Positions 1-7,355 of a stretch of 64,000 nt of DNA are shown piece after piece; within the stretch, counting starts at the first letter, position 1, and the number at the start of each line of letters is the position of its first letter. This stretch comes from Rhodanobacter glycinis (lineage in GTDB: Bacteria; Pseudomonadota; Gammaproteobacteria; Xanthomonadales; Rhodanobacteraceae). Position numbers and translations under genes: made by a program. The DNA is taken from contig NZ_RCZB01000001.1 in assembly GCF_006438785.1 (NCBI RefSeq), forward strand, positions 1,375,912 to 1,439,911. Direction: 5' to 3'. Under the pieces are notes generated by a model. The model was not told where the DNA came from. It did no database searches and saw nothing but the letters and a program-made list of their open reading frames with translations.

Positions 1-185
1 CCCACGAGGGCAGCCCATTGCGCCGGTGTGTGCAGGGCCACGTCGCTGCCGTCGATACGCGCAAAGAACGCCTGGCAGAAAACCTGCGCCTCATTCAGAC
101 GCTGGGGCGACAGACCGCCCTTTTTCAGCTCTGCAAGTACTACAGACGGAAGGGAGGGATCATTCGCCGCATGGGTCGCATTCAT
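1..185 (-). CDS. NAD-specific glutamate dehydrogenase, N-terminal fragment
   Basis: Only the first 61 codons are in the window; the gene runs off the left edge. The start is the ATG at 185; the next upstream in-phase candidate at 190 meets a stop after one codon. The translation (MNATHAANDPSLPSVVLAEL...) has the stretch AQVFCQAFFARIDGSDVALH, which resembles the amino end of the very large (about 1600-residue) NAD-dependent glutamate dehydrogenases of Xanthomonadales. These deaminate glutamate to 2-oxoglutarate for carbon and nitrogen catabolism. The catalytic domain is not visible, so the call rests on a short N-terminal resemblance. No strong Shine-Dalgarno is seen. A cluster of palindromes 110-180 bp upstream may regulate it. 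Confidence 0.6.
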   Translation of the reverse strand, partial: MNATHAANDPSLPSVVLAELKKGGLSPQRLNEAQVFCQAFFARIDGSDVALHTPAQWAALV

Positions 186-295
186 GGCATCTACTGGTCA
201 GTGGAGACAAGGATTGAGAATGGTGGGTAAAAAGCCTTGAAAGGATACGCTGCGTGACATGGCGAATCCACCCACGCAGCGCGGTTTGCACCATG

Positions 296-364
296 CCCAT
301 GCGCATGGGTTCATGTGAACCACCGCTGCTGTCTGCACCGGAGTGTGCGGTTGCACACGTGCAA
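296..364. promoter_or_regulatory. cluster of three operator-like palindromes upstream of the glutamate dehydrogenase gene
   Basis: Three short inverted repeats follow one another: CCCATGCGCATGGG at 296-309 (perfect 14 bp), GGTTCATGTGAACC at 308-321 (6-bp arms, 2-bp spacer), and TTGCAC-AC-GTGCAA at 351-364. They lie in the 532-bp gene-free stretch between the leftward dehydrogenase gene and the rightward VOC gene. They look like dimeric regulator sites; the regulator is unknown. Confidence 0.4.
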
Positions 365-511
365 TGCGCGCCTGAGTTCATGCGTGTGTCACTGCATTGT
401 CCCGGGCAGCGATGCAGATCAACTCGATCCGTGCCGCTCTCATCCGCGGCACGGATCGAAACGGCATCGCCCAAAACGACAGTTCGTGCTTTCTGGACTT
501 TTTTGCCGACG

Positions 512-680
512 CTCGCCTATGCTCCGCGGGTCGAAAAAGGCAGGGACGGTTTTGGTAAGCCCGTCCCCTTCTCCCTTCAGGCGAGAAGCTCTGTTCCGCG
601 CCATGCGCGAGTACCCACGGCGACGATCCGGCGATATGCCGGGCGCTCGCGTGGGTGTTTCGACAAGGCCTTCGTCCTTG
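512..680 (+). ncRNA. candidate structured RNA or structured 5' leader upstream of the VOC gene
   Basis: Four stems lie in series in the gene-free stretch 186-717. CTCGCCT (512-518) pairs with AGGCGAG (579-585), enclosing GGGACGG (543-549) with CCGTCCC (561-567). ACCCACG (613-619) pairs with CGTGGGT (650-656), enclosing CCGGC (628-632) with GCCGG (638-642). CAAGG (664-668) pairs with CCTTG (676-680). The start codon of the next gene is 37 bases further on. I could not match it to tmRNA, 6S RNA, RNase P RNA or a riboswitch consensus I know. The strand is assumed from the downstream gene. The rest of 186-511 holds only the palindromes noted separately. Confidence 0.35.
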
Positions 681-717
681 GCTCTCACGCGGGCTCAATC
701 CAACGGGAGCCTTTGCC

Positions 718-1101
718 ATGCGTTTGAATCATCTCGACCTGCACGTCGCCGACGTCGCGGCAACCCGCGACTTCCTCGTCCACCATTTCGATTTTCGACA
801 CATCGAAACCCGCGGTCGCGACGGGCTGGCGATCCTGCACGATTCTGCCGGCCTGGAGCTGGTCATCAGTCATCCGTCATCGAAATTTGGTGGTGCGGAT
901 GCAGGCAGCGTCGGTGCCAACACTTACCACATCGGCTTCATCCTGCCGGACAAGGCCGACGTGGACCGGCTGTACGAACGCTTGCGAGCCGCCGAGGCAG
1001 AACTGTGGGAGGCACCGCAGGCGATCCGCGGGGGCTGGATGTTCTACTGCATGGCACCGGGCCGCATCCTGATCGAGGTGGGCTGGCGCCCTGGCCATTG
1101 A
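718..1101 (+). CDS. VOC (glyoxalase/bleomycin-resistance fold) family protein
   Basis: This is a 127-residue single-domain protein. The ATG at 718 has a GGGAG ribosome-binding site 8 bases upstream, so it is preferred over an in-frame start 21 codons earlier. The opening MRLNHLDLHVADVAATRDF and the closing GRILIEVGW are the two halves of the paired beta-alpha-beta-beta-beta motif of vicinal oxygen chelate proteins. The early His and late Glu sit where metal ligands usually lie. Members include glyoxalases, dioxygenases and antibiotic-binding proteins, so the substrate cannot be named. It appears monocistronic, with an unusually structured leader upstream. Confidence 0.85.
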   Translation: MRLNHLDLHVADVAATRDFLVHHFDFRHIETRGRDGLAILHDSAGLELVISHPSSKFGGADAGSVGANTYHIGFILPDKADVDRLYERLRAAEAELWEAPQAIRGGWMFYCMAPGRILIEVGWRPGH

Positions 1102-1130
1102 CCGCGCGATCACGGCTGCCACGAAGCAAA

Positions 1131-1150
1131 CGTCACGCCATGGCGTGACG
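1131..1150. promoter_or_regulatory. perfect 20-bp palindrome between the VOC gene and the RND efflux operon
   Basis: CGTCACGCCATGGCGTGACG is a perfect palindrome of 10-bp half-sites. It is 30 bases after the VOC stop and about 300 bases before the efflux adaptor gene. No T-run follows, so it is more likely a protein-binding site than a terminator. A TATAGT hexamer at 1259-1264 is a weak -10 candidate downstream. The rest of the 351-bp gap (1102-1452) shows nothing else I can support. Confidence 0.4.
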
Positions 1151-1452
1151 GGTAACCCGACTCCGGGCAGACAGGCGAGTCGTCGTCAGGCTGTCCACAT
1201 CGCAGCGAGGCCTGTCAATGGCTGGATTCTCGCCGCCAACAAAATGTAAACTGCCCGGTATAGTCTGGCCGTCCAAGGCGCCGGACATGGCGCCTGCGGC
1301 CGCACGTGAGCACACCGGTGGTCAGACGCCTGACCGTCCGGCCAACTTATGACACAAGACACGAAGGTCGCGATGCAGTATCTGGTTTCCGGAATTGCTG
1401 CATCGCTCCTTGCCATACCCATTCCCCCGATCAAGCAAGTTCTGGAGCTCCC

Positions 1453-2643
1453 ATGAAGTCCTCGTTACTGAGCACGCCCTTGTTGTGCCTGAGCCTGCTG
1501 GCGCTGGCCGCCTGCAGCAAAGGCAAGGAACAGGGGCCGCCGCAGATGCCGCCACCGGAAGTGGGCGTGTTCACGGCACAGCCGCAAAGCTCGCCACTGA
1601 CCCGCGACCTCGTTGGACGACTGTCGCCGTACCGCAGTGCCGACGTGCGTGCCCGCGTACCCGGCGTGCTACTCAAGCGCACTTACGACGAAGGTACCAA
1701 CGTCAAGAAAGGCCAGCTGCTGTTCCAGATCGATCCGGCTCCGCTGAAAGCCGTGCTGGCCGCCAGTTCCGCTGCGCTGGCCCAGGCCCAGGCAACCCAT
1801 ACCAATGACAAGATCACCGCGCAGCGCGTGCGTGAGCTGGCGCCCAAGGGCTACGTCTCCAAGTCGGACCTGGACAATGCTCTGGCCGCCGAACGCAACT
1901 CGGCAGCCGCGGTACAGGCAGCCCAGGCCAACGTGCAGACTGCCCGCATCAACCTTGGGTATGCCAACGTCACATCGCCGATCGATGGTCGCGCCGGCCA
2001 GCAACAGGTCACCGAAGGCGCGCTGGTCGGCAACGCCGAAGCCACCTTGCTCACCACCGTCGACCAGATCGATTCGCTGTACGTGAACTTCACCATGAGC
2101 GTGGCGTCGCTGGAACAGATGCGCAGCGCACAGAGCAGCGGCAACGTCACCCTCGCCGATCCGAACAAGGCCAGCGTGCAGGTCACCCTGCCCGACGGCA
2201 GCGCATACGGCGAGCCGGGCGTGCTGGACTTCTCCGACACCACGGTCAATCCTGCCACCGGCTCGGTCAATCTGCGCGCCACCATTCCGAACCCGAAGCA
2301 CAGCCTGCTGCCCGGCATGTATGTAACGCTGAAGGCGAATCTCGGCCAGCAGCACAAGGTGTTCCTGATCCCGCAACCGGCAGTGCTGCGCGACACAGTA
2401 GGCGCCTATGTGATGACCGTCGGCAGCGACGGCAAGGTCGCGCGCAAGGACGTCACCACGACCGACATGAGCGGCGGCAACTGGGTGGTTACGAACGGCC
2501 TCAAAGCCGGCGACCAGGTGGTGGTATCGGGTATCCAGAACGTGAAAGACGGTGCGCCGGCCAAGGCCAGCCCATGGCATGCCGCTCCCGCCGGCGCCGC
2601 CTCCGCAGCGAACGCTCCGGGCACCGCCCCGAGCCGCAAGTAA
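1453..2643 (+). CDS. RND efflux periplasmic adaptor (membrane fusion) lipoprotein
   Basis: This 396-residue protein links an inner-membrane RND pump to an outer-membrane channel. The start at 1453 follows a GGAG site and begins a clear lipoprotein signal with lipobox L-A-A-C, Cys21 being the lipidation site. The order of an AcrA/MexA-type adaptor follows: a barrel-sandwich half (VGRLSPYRSADVRARVPGVL), an alpha-helical hairpin rich in Ala and Gln at about residues 95-165, the second half (ANVTSPIDGRAG), and beta-barrel and membrane-proximal domains. The last 25 residues are Ala/Pro-rich. The pump gene starts 13 bases after the stop, so the two form an operon. No outer-membrane factor gene follows. 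Confidence 0.93.
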   Translation: MKSSLLSTPLLCLSLLALAACSKGKEQGPPQMPPPEVGVFTAQPQSSPLTRDLVGRLSPYRSADVRARVPGVLLKRTYDEGTNVKKGQLLFQIDPAPLKAVLAASSAALAQAQATHTNDKITAQRVRELAPKGYVSKSDLDNALAAERNSAAAVQAAQANVQTARINLGYANVTSPIDGRAGQQQVTEGALVGNAEATLLTTVDQIDSLYVNFTMSVASLEQMRSAQSSGNVTLADPNKASVQVTLPDGSAYGEPGVLDFSDTTVNPATGSVNLRATIPNPKHSLLPGMYVTLKANLGQQHKVFLIPQPAVLRDTVGAYVMTVGSDGKVARKDVTTTDMSGGNWVVTNGLKAGDQVVVSGIQNVKDGAPAKASPWHAAPAGAASAANAPGTAPSRK

Positions 2644-2656
2644 CGGAGCGCAGACC

Positions 2657-5600
2657 ATGCCGAGTTTCTTCATCGACCGCCCGATCTTCGCCTGGGTGGT
2701 CGCCATCCTGATTTCCCTGGGTGGCGTACTGGCCATCCTCAACCTGGGTGTGGAGTCGTATCCCACGATTGCCCCGCCATCGGTCACGGTATCCGCCAGC
2801 TATCCGGGCGCCAGCGCCGACACCACCGAGAAGACCGTCACCCAGGTGATCGAGCAGCAGCTCACCGGCATCGACCATCTGCTGTATTTCAATTCGTCGT
2901 CCAGCGCCAGCGGTCGCTCCAGCATCACGCTCACCTTCGAGAACGGCACCGATCCCGACATCGCCCAGGTGCAGGTGCAGAACAAGGTTGCCCTGGCCAC
3001 GCCGCGGCTGCCGTCCGATGTGACCCAGCAGGGCGTGGTGGTGGCCAAGGCCAACGCCGGCTTCCTGATGGTGCTGGCGCTGAAATCGGACAACCCGAGC
3101 ATCGACCGCGACCGCCTCAACGACATCGTCGGCTCGCAGGTGCTCGATCAGATCTCGCGCGTGCCCGGCGTCGGCAGCACCCAGCAGTTCGGTGCCGAAT
3201 ACGCGATGCGGATCTGGCTCAACCCGGACAAGCTGCAGGGCTACAATCTGTCGGCCACCCAGGTGCTGGCCGCGATCAAGGCACAGAACGTGCAATTCGC
3301 CGCCGGTTCGCTCGGCGCCGATCCGGCGCCTGCCGGCCAAGGCTTCAACGCTACCGTGTCGACCGAAGGTCGCTTCACCACGCCCGGGCAGTTCGCCGGG
3401 ATCATCCTGCGCGCGAATACGGATGGCACCACGGTCACCCTCGGCGACGTGGCAAGGATCAGCTTCGGCGCGGCGGGCTACGGCTTCGACACCCAGTGGG
3501 ACGGCAAGCCGATCGGCGCGTTCGCGATCCAACTGCTGCCCGGCGCGAATGCGCTGGACGTGGCCACCGCCGCACGCGCCAAGATGGACGAACTGGCACC
3601 CAGCTTTCCGCCGGGTGTGAGCTGGTTCAGCCCGTACGACAGCACCAGTTTCGTCAAGATCTCGATCAACGAGGTGGTGCACACCCTGATCGAGGCGATC
3701 ATCCTGGTGTTCCTGGTGATGCTGCTGTTCCTGCAGAACATCCGCGCCACGATCATCCCGACCCTGGTGATTCCGGTGGCCTTGCTCGGCACGTTCCTGG
3801 GCATGCTCGTGCTCGGCTTCAGCATCAACCAGCTGACCCTGTTCGGCATGGTGCTGGCGATCGGCATCGTGGTGGACGACGCGATCGTGGTGATCGAGAA
3901 CGTCGAACGCATCATGACCGAGGAAGGTCTGTCGCCGAAGGACGCCACGCGCAAGGCGATGGGCCAGATCACCGGCGCGGTGGTGGCGATCACCGTGGTA
4001 CTGGCGGCGGTGTTCGTGCCGTCGTCGCTGCAGCCCGGCGCCACCGGCGTGATCTACAAGCAGTTCGCGCTGACCATCGCAGTGTCGATGGGTTTCTCCG
4101 CGTTCCTCGCGCTGTCGTTCACGCCGGCGCTGTGCGCAAGCTTCCTGAAGCCGGAACACGACAAGAAAAAGAACATCGTCTATCGCAAGTTCAACGATTT
4201 CTTCAACTGGGTCACGCACACCTATACCGGCCATGTCGGTGGCGCGGTGCGGCATGCACCGCGCTGGATGCTGGCCTTCGTGCTGGTCGCGGTACTCGGC
4301 GGCTTCCTGTACACGCGCCTGCCCGGCAGTTTCCTGCCGGAGGAAGACCAGGGTTATGCGCTATCGGTGATCCAGTTGCCACCGGGCGCCACCAAGCAGC
4401 GCACCAGTGCCGTGATGGCGCAGATGCGCGACATCCTCAACAAGGACAGCGCGGTGGAGGGTGTGCTGCAGGTCACCGGCTTCAGCTTCATCGGCTCGGG
4501 CGAGAACGCCGGCATGGCCTTCATCAAGCTCAAGGACTGGGCCAAGCGCGATGTGACGGCTGCGCAGTTCATCCAGCGCGCCAACGGTGCGATGCAGCAG
4601 GTACACGACGCACGCATCTTCGTGGTCAATATCCCCACGGTGCAAGGTCTGGGCCAGTTCGGCGGCTTCGACATGTACCTGCAGGATCGCGGCGGGGCTG
4701 GCCGCGATGCACTCACCCAGGCACGCAACACCCTGCTCGGCAAGGCCAGCCAGGACAAACTGCTGACCGGCGTGCGTCCGAACTCGCTGGAAGATGCACC
4801 GCAGCTGCACCTGGACGTGGATCGCGTGCAGGCGCAGTCGATGGGGCTGTCGATCGGTGACATCTACAACGCGATCGGCCTGATGCTGGCGCCGGTATAC
4901 GTCAACGACTTCACCTATGGCGGCCGCGTCAAGCGCGTCATCATGCAGGCCGACGCGCCGTACCGCATGGGCCCGGAAGCGTTGCAGCACATCTTCACAC
5001 CCGGCCCGACCGCCAGCGGCAGCAGCACGCCGCAGATGATCCCGTTGTCCAACGTGGTGCGCACGCGCTGGGACGTCTCGTCACCGTCGCTGACCCGCTA
5101 CAACGGCTACTCGGCGGTCGAGATCGTCGGTTCGCCGGCGCCGGGGCATGCCTCGGGCGAAGCGATGAGCGAGATGGAGAAGATCGTCAACAACGACCTG
5201 CCGAAGGGCTTCGGCTTCGACTGGACTGGCCAGTCGTATCAGGAAATCCTGTCCGGCAATGCGGCCACGCTGCTGATGGTGCTGTCGATCGTGATCGTGT
5301 TCCTGGCGCTGGCCGCGTTGTACGAAAGCTGGTCGATCCCGGTTGCGGTCTTGCTGGTGGTGCCGCTGGGCCTGCTCGGCACGGTGGTGTTCACCCTGCT
5401 GCGAGGCCTGCCCGATGACATCTACTTCAAGATCGGCCTGATCACGGTGATCGGCCTGGCCGCGAAGAACGCGATCCTGATCGTCGAGTTCGCGGTGGAG
5501 CAGCAACAGGCCGGCAAGACCTTGCGCGATGCAGTGGTCACCGCGTCCCGGTTGCGACTGCGGCCGATCCTGATGACCTCGCTGGCCTTCATCCTCGGCG

Positions 5601-5833
5601 TGTTCCCGCTGTTCATTTCCAGCGGCGCTGGCGCCAATGCGCGTCATGCGATCGGCACCGGCGTGATCGGTGGCATGCTGTTCGCCACCTTCCTCGGCGT
5701 GCTGCTGATCCCGGTGTTCTACGTGGTGGTGCGCCGCCTGCTCGGCGACAAGCTGGACGGCGATACGCCAGCGAGCACGCAGACACGCCATGGAATACAG
5801 TCGTTCGACTCGGATCCGCGCCGCGGCGCATGA
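2657..5833 (+). CDS. RND multidrug efflux permease (HAE1/AcrB type)
   Basis: This 1058-residue inner-membrane drug/proton antiporter works as a trimer with the preceding adaptor. It starts at ATG 2657 behind a GGAG site with the typical MPSFFIDRPIFAWVVAILI first transmembrane helix. The proton-relay residues are present: Asp407 and Asp408 in GIVVDDAIVVIENVER, and Lys937 in GLAAKNAILIVEFA, matching the Asp407/Asp408/Lys940 set of AcrB. Length and two-fold repeat organisation are normal. The C-terminal tail (after about residue 1035) is short and polar. A strong terminator follows 20 bases later. The operon lacks its own TolC-like gene, so it presumably uses one encoded elsewhere. Substrates cannot be read from the sequence. 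Confidence 0.96.
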   Translation: MPSFFIDRPIFAWVVAILISLGGVLAILNLGVESYPTIAPPSVTVSASYPGASADTTEKTVTQVIEQQLTGIDHLLYFNSSSSASGRSSITLTFENGTDPDIAQVQVQNKVALATPRLPSDVTQQGVVVAKANAGFLMVLALKSDNPSIDRDRLNDIVGSQVLDQISRVPGVGSTQQFGAEYAMRIWLNPDKLQGYNLSATQVLAAIKAQNVQFAAGSLGADPAPAGQGFNATVSTEGRFTTPGQFAGIILRANTDGTTVTLGDVARISFGAAGYGFDTQWDGKPIGAFAIQLLPGANALDVATAARAKMDELAPSFPPGVSWFSPYDSTSFVKISINEVVHTLIEAIILVFLVMLLFLQNIRATIIPTLVIPVALLGTFLGMLVLGFSINQLTLFGMVLAIGIVVDDAIVVIENVERIMTEEGLSPKDATRKAMGQITGAVVAITVVLAAVFVPSSLQPGATGVIYKQFALTIAVSMGFSAFLALSFTPALCASFLKPEHDKKKNIVYRKFNDFFNWVTHTYTGHVGGAVRHAPRWMLAFVLVAVLGGFLYTRLPGSFLPEEDQGYALSVIQLPPGATKQRTSAVMAQMRDILNKDSAVEGVLQVTGFSFIGSGENAGMAFIKLKDWAKRDVTAAQFIQRANGAMQQVHDARIFVVNIPTVQGLGQFGGFDMYLQDRGGAGRDALTQARNTLLGKASQDKLLTGVRPNSLEDAPQLHLDVDRVQAQSMGLSIGDIYNAIGLMLAPVYVNDFTYGGRVKRVIMQADAPYRMGPEALQHIFTPGPTASGSSTPQMIPLSNVVRTRWDVSSPSLTRYNGYSAVEIVGSPAPGHASGEAMSEMEKIVNNDLPKGFGFDWTGQSYQEILSGNAATLLMVLSIVIVFLALAALYESWSIPVAVLLVVPLGLLGTVVFTLLRGLPDDIYFKIGLITVIGLAAKNAILIVEFAVEQQQAGKTLRDAVVTASRLRLRPILMTSLAFILGVFPLFISSGAGANARHAIGTGVIGGMLFATFLGVLLIPVFYVVVRRLLGDKLDGDTPASTQTRHGIQSFDSDPRRGA

Positions 5834-5853
5834 TCCGATCCGCTAGGACAACG

Positions 5854-5883
5854 AAAGCCCCGCGGGTATTGCGGGGCTTTTTT
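5854..5883 (+). terminator. rho-independent terminator of the RND operon
   Basis: A 10-bp stem AAAGCCCCGC / GCGGGGCTTT with a 7-base loop ends in a run of T. It begins 20 bases after the permease stop codon. Confidence 0.92.
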
Positions 5884-6065
5884 GTACGTCATCAGAATCG
5901 TTGATCGCGCGTCGACGAACTTTGCGACAGGTGACCCGCTACGTTGCCAGAACAAAAGTGCCCTGGCACCCGGTCGCAAGCGACTCTCTTCAACGCGTAG
6001 AATCCCGCCCAACATCGCCAGTGGTAGCACCATGTCAGCTTTCGGCCTAACGTCGTCCCATCGTC

Positions 6066-7112
6066 ATGCGTGAACCGATCCCGGATCACGATAAGCTCAA
6101 TAATTTCGATGGTCTGCGGCTTTTTGCGGCACTGCTTGTGCTCTTCTCCCACCAGTTCGTATTCCTTGGCAGCACCGAGCCGGCACCCGTCGGCGACTCG
6201 CTGGGCATGGTCGCGGTCATGATGTTTTTCGTCATGAGCGGGTATCTCGTTTCGGAAAGCTGGTACCGCGACCCGCACCTGATGCGCTTTGCCTCGCGGC
6301 GATTGCTGCGGATATGGCCGGGGCTGGCTGCGGCCGCCGTGGCGATAGCCTTGGTGTCAGCCGCCATCACGGTGCTTCCCCTGCATGATTATTTTGGCAG
6401 CGGCACGCGCAAGTTCATCCTTGCCAATTTCAAGTTCGAGACGATTTATCGGCTACCCGGCGTCTTCGACACCGTGCCGGCCAATCCCTCGCTGTCCGCC
6501 GTCAACGGCAGCTGGTGGACCATTCCCGTCGAGGCACGATGCTATGCCTACCTGGCCGTCCTCGGCGCCATCGGGATGCGTCGCCGGCTGCTGTCTGTGG
6601 TGGTGCTGGGCCTGGTCACTCTGATGTACGTCAAGACTCTTCCGGGGCACTCGAAGGCAGACCCGTTCGACAACATTTCGTTCTTCTACACCGCGTTCTT
6701 CATGACGGGCGTGTGTGCGCGGCAGTACATCGAAGAACTTCAACGCCATCGCCTGGCATTACTGGGCGCGATTGCCGTCGTGATCGTTACTGCGGTCGCA
6801 TTCGACCAGCCCCGCCTCGGTGAGTGGGCGGTAATCGCGCCGCTGACCCTGGTCTTAGGTTCCTTGAGCACCCCGGTCATCCGCTCGGCAAACCGGTTTG
6901 GCGATCTTTCCTACGGCATCTATCTGTATGCCTATTTCCTGCAACAGTTGACCGTGAGGCTCTGGCCTGGCCAGCCATCGTTTGGTGCTTCAGTCACCAT
7001 TGCCACTCTTGCGACCGTAATGGTGGCGTGGTGCTCTTGGCACGCTGTCGAAGCACCCTCGCTGCGGCTGAAACATCGTTTGCGCCGGTGGTTTCCCAAC
7101 GCCGCGGCCTGA
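6066..7112 (+). CDS. acyltransferase 3 family membrane protein
   Basis: This 348-residue polytopic membrane protein resembles the OafA/NodX acyltransferase family, which transfers acetyl or other acyl groups to sugars of surface polysaccharides, lipids or glycans. The N-terminus LNNFDGLRLFAALLVLFSHQ has the family's first helix and conserved His. FFVMSGYLVSESW and the following RRLLRIWPGL (Arg-rich loop) are also characteristic. About ten hydrophobic segments are visible. No good ribosome-binding site precedes ATG 6066. Base composition at third positions looks a little less GC-rich than in its neighbours, which may point to transfer, but this was judged by eye. The acceptor molecule is unknown, and no polysaccharide cluster surrounds it. 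Confidence 0.88.
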   Translation: MREPIPDHDKLNNFDGLRLFAALLVLFSHQFVFLGSTEPAPVGDSLGMVAVMMFFVMSGYLVSESWYRDPHLMRFASRRLLRIWPGLAAAAVAIALVSAAITVLPLHDYFGSGTRKFILANFKFETIYRLPGVFDTVPANPSLSAVNGSWWTIPVEARCYAYLAVLGAIGMRRRLLSVVVLGLVTLMYVKTLPGHSKADPFDNISFFYTAFFMTGVCARQYIEELQRHRLALLGAIAVVIVTAVAFDQPRLGEWAVIAPLTLVLGSLSTPVIRSANRFGDLSYGIYLYAYFLQQLTVRLWPGQPSFGASVTIATLATVMVAWCSWHAVEAPSLRLKHRLRRWFPNAAA

Positions 7113-7212
7113 TGGAGTAGTCCCACGAAACCGGCTAGTGAAAGCCGTGGTTCCGCCGGAACGATAGATCGCTTCATCTCCCCGACATTCGTCGGAGAGG
7201 GGGCGTTCCAGC

Positions 7213-7306
7213 TCAGCGCAAACCTGTTTCCGCGCGCGCGATCACCAACCGCCGGATTTCGCAGGTGCCTTCGTAGATCTGGGGTGATCTTGGCGTCACG
7301 GTTGAG
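7213..7306 (-). pseudogene. remnant of the 3' end of a second acyl-CoA dehydrogenase gene
   Basis: Read on the minus strand, this stretch encodes a near copy of the last 25-30 residues of the intact acyl-CoA dehydrogenase that ends at 7356, including IYEGTCEIRRLVIARAETGLR and the stop codon. An extra base at the PQIYEG junction breaks the frame relative to the intact gene. Upstream of about 7306 the similarity ends. It is a decayed tail copy, probably from a tandem duplication or recombination between paralogues. Confidence 0.75.
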
Positions 7307-7310
7307 CGTT

Positions 7311-7341
7311 CCAGCGAGCACCGCCGCAGGCGGTGCGCTGG
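7311..7341 (-). terminator. hairpin downstream of the acyl-CoA dehydrogenase gene
   Basis: CCAGCG-(AG)-CACCGCC pairs with GGCGGTG-CGCTGG around a GCA loop, 13 bp with a two-base bulge. It lies 15 bases beyond the stop at 7356 and separates the intact gene from the remnant copy. There is no T-run, so termination would be weak or rho-assisted. Confidence 0.45.
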
Positions 7342-7355
7342 AGCGCGGCGCGGGC

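Noticed and set aside
2501..4255. A 584-codon open frame antisense to the RND genes
   Set aside because: Low-complexity His/Glu/Arg-rich translation, the usual reverse-frame appearance of GC-rich coding DNA.
5884..6065. Short plus-strand frame (5882-6073) before the acyltransferase
   Set aside because: No ribosome site, no protein motif, and it overlaps the acyltransferase start out of frame.
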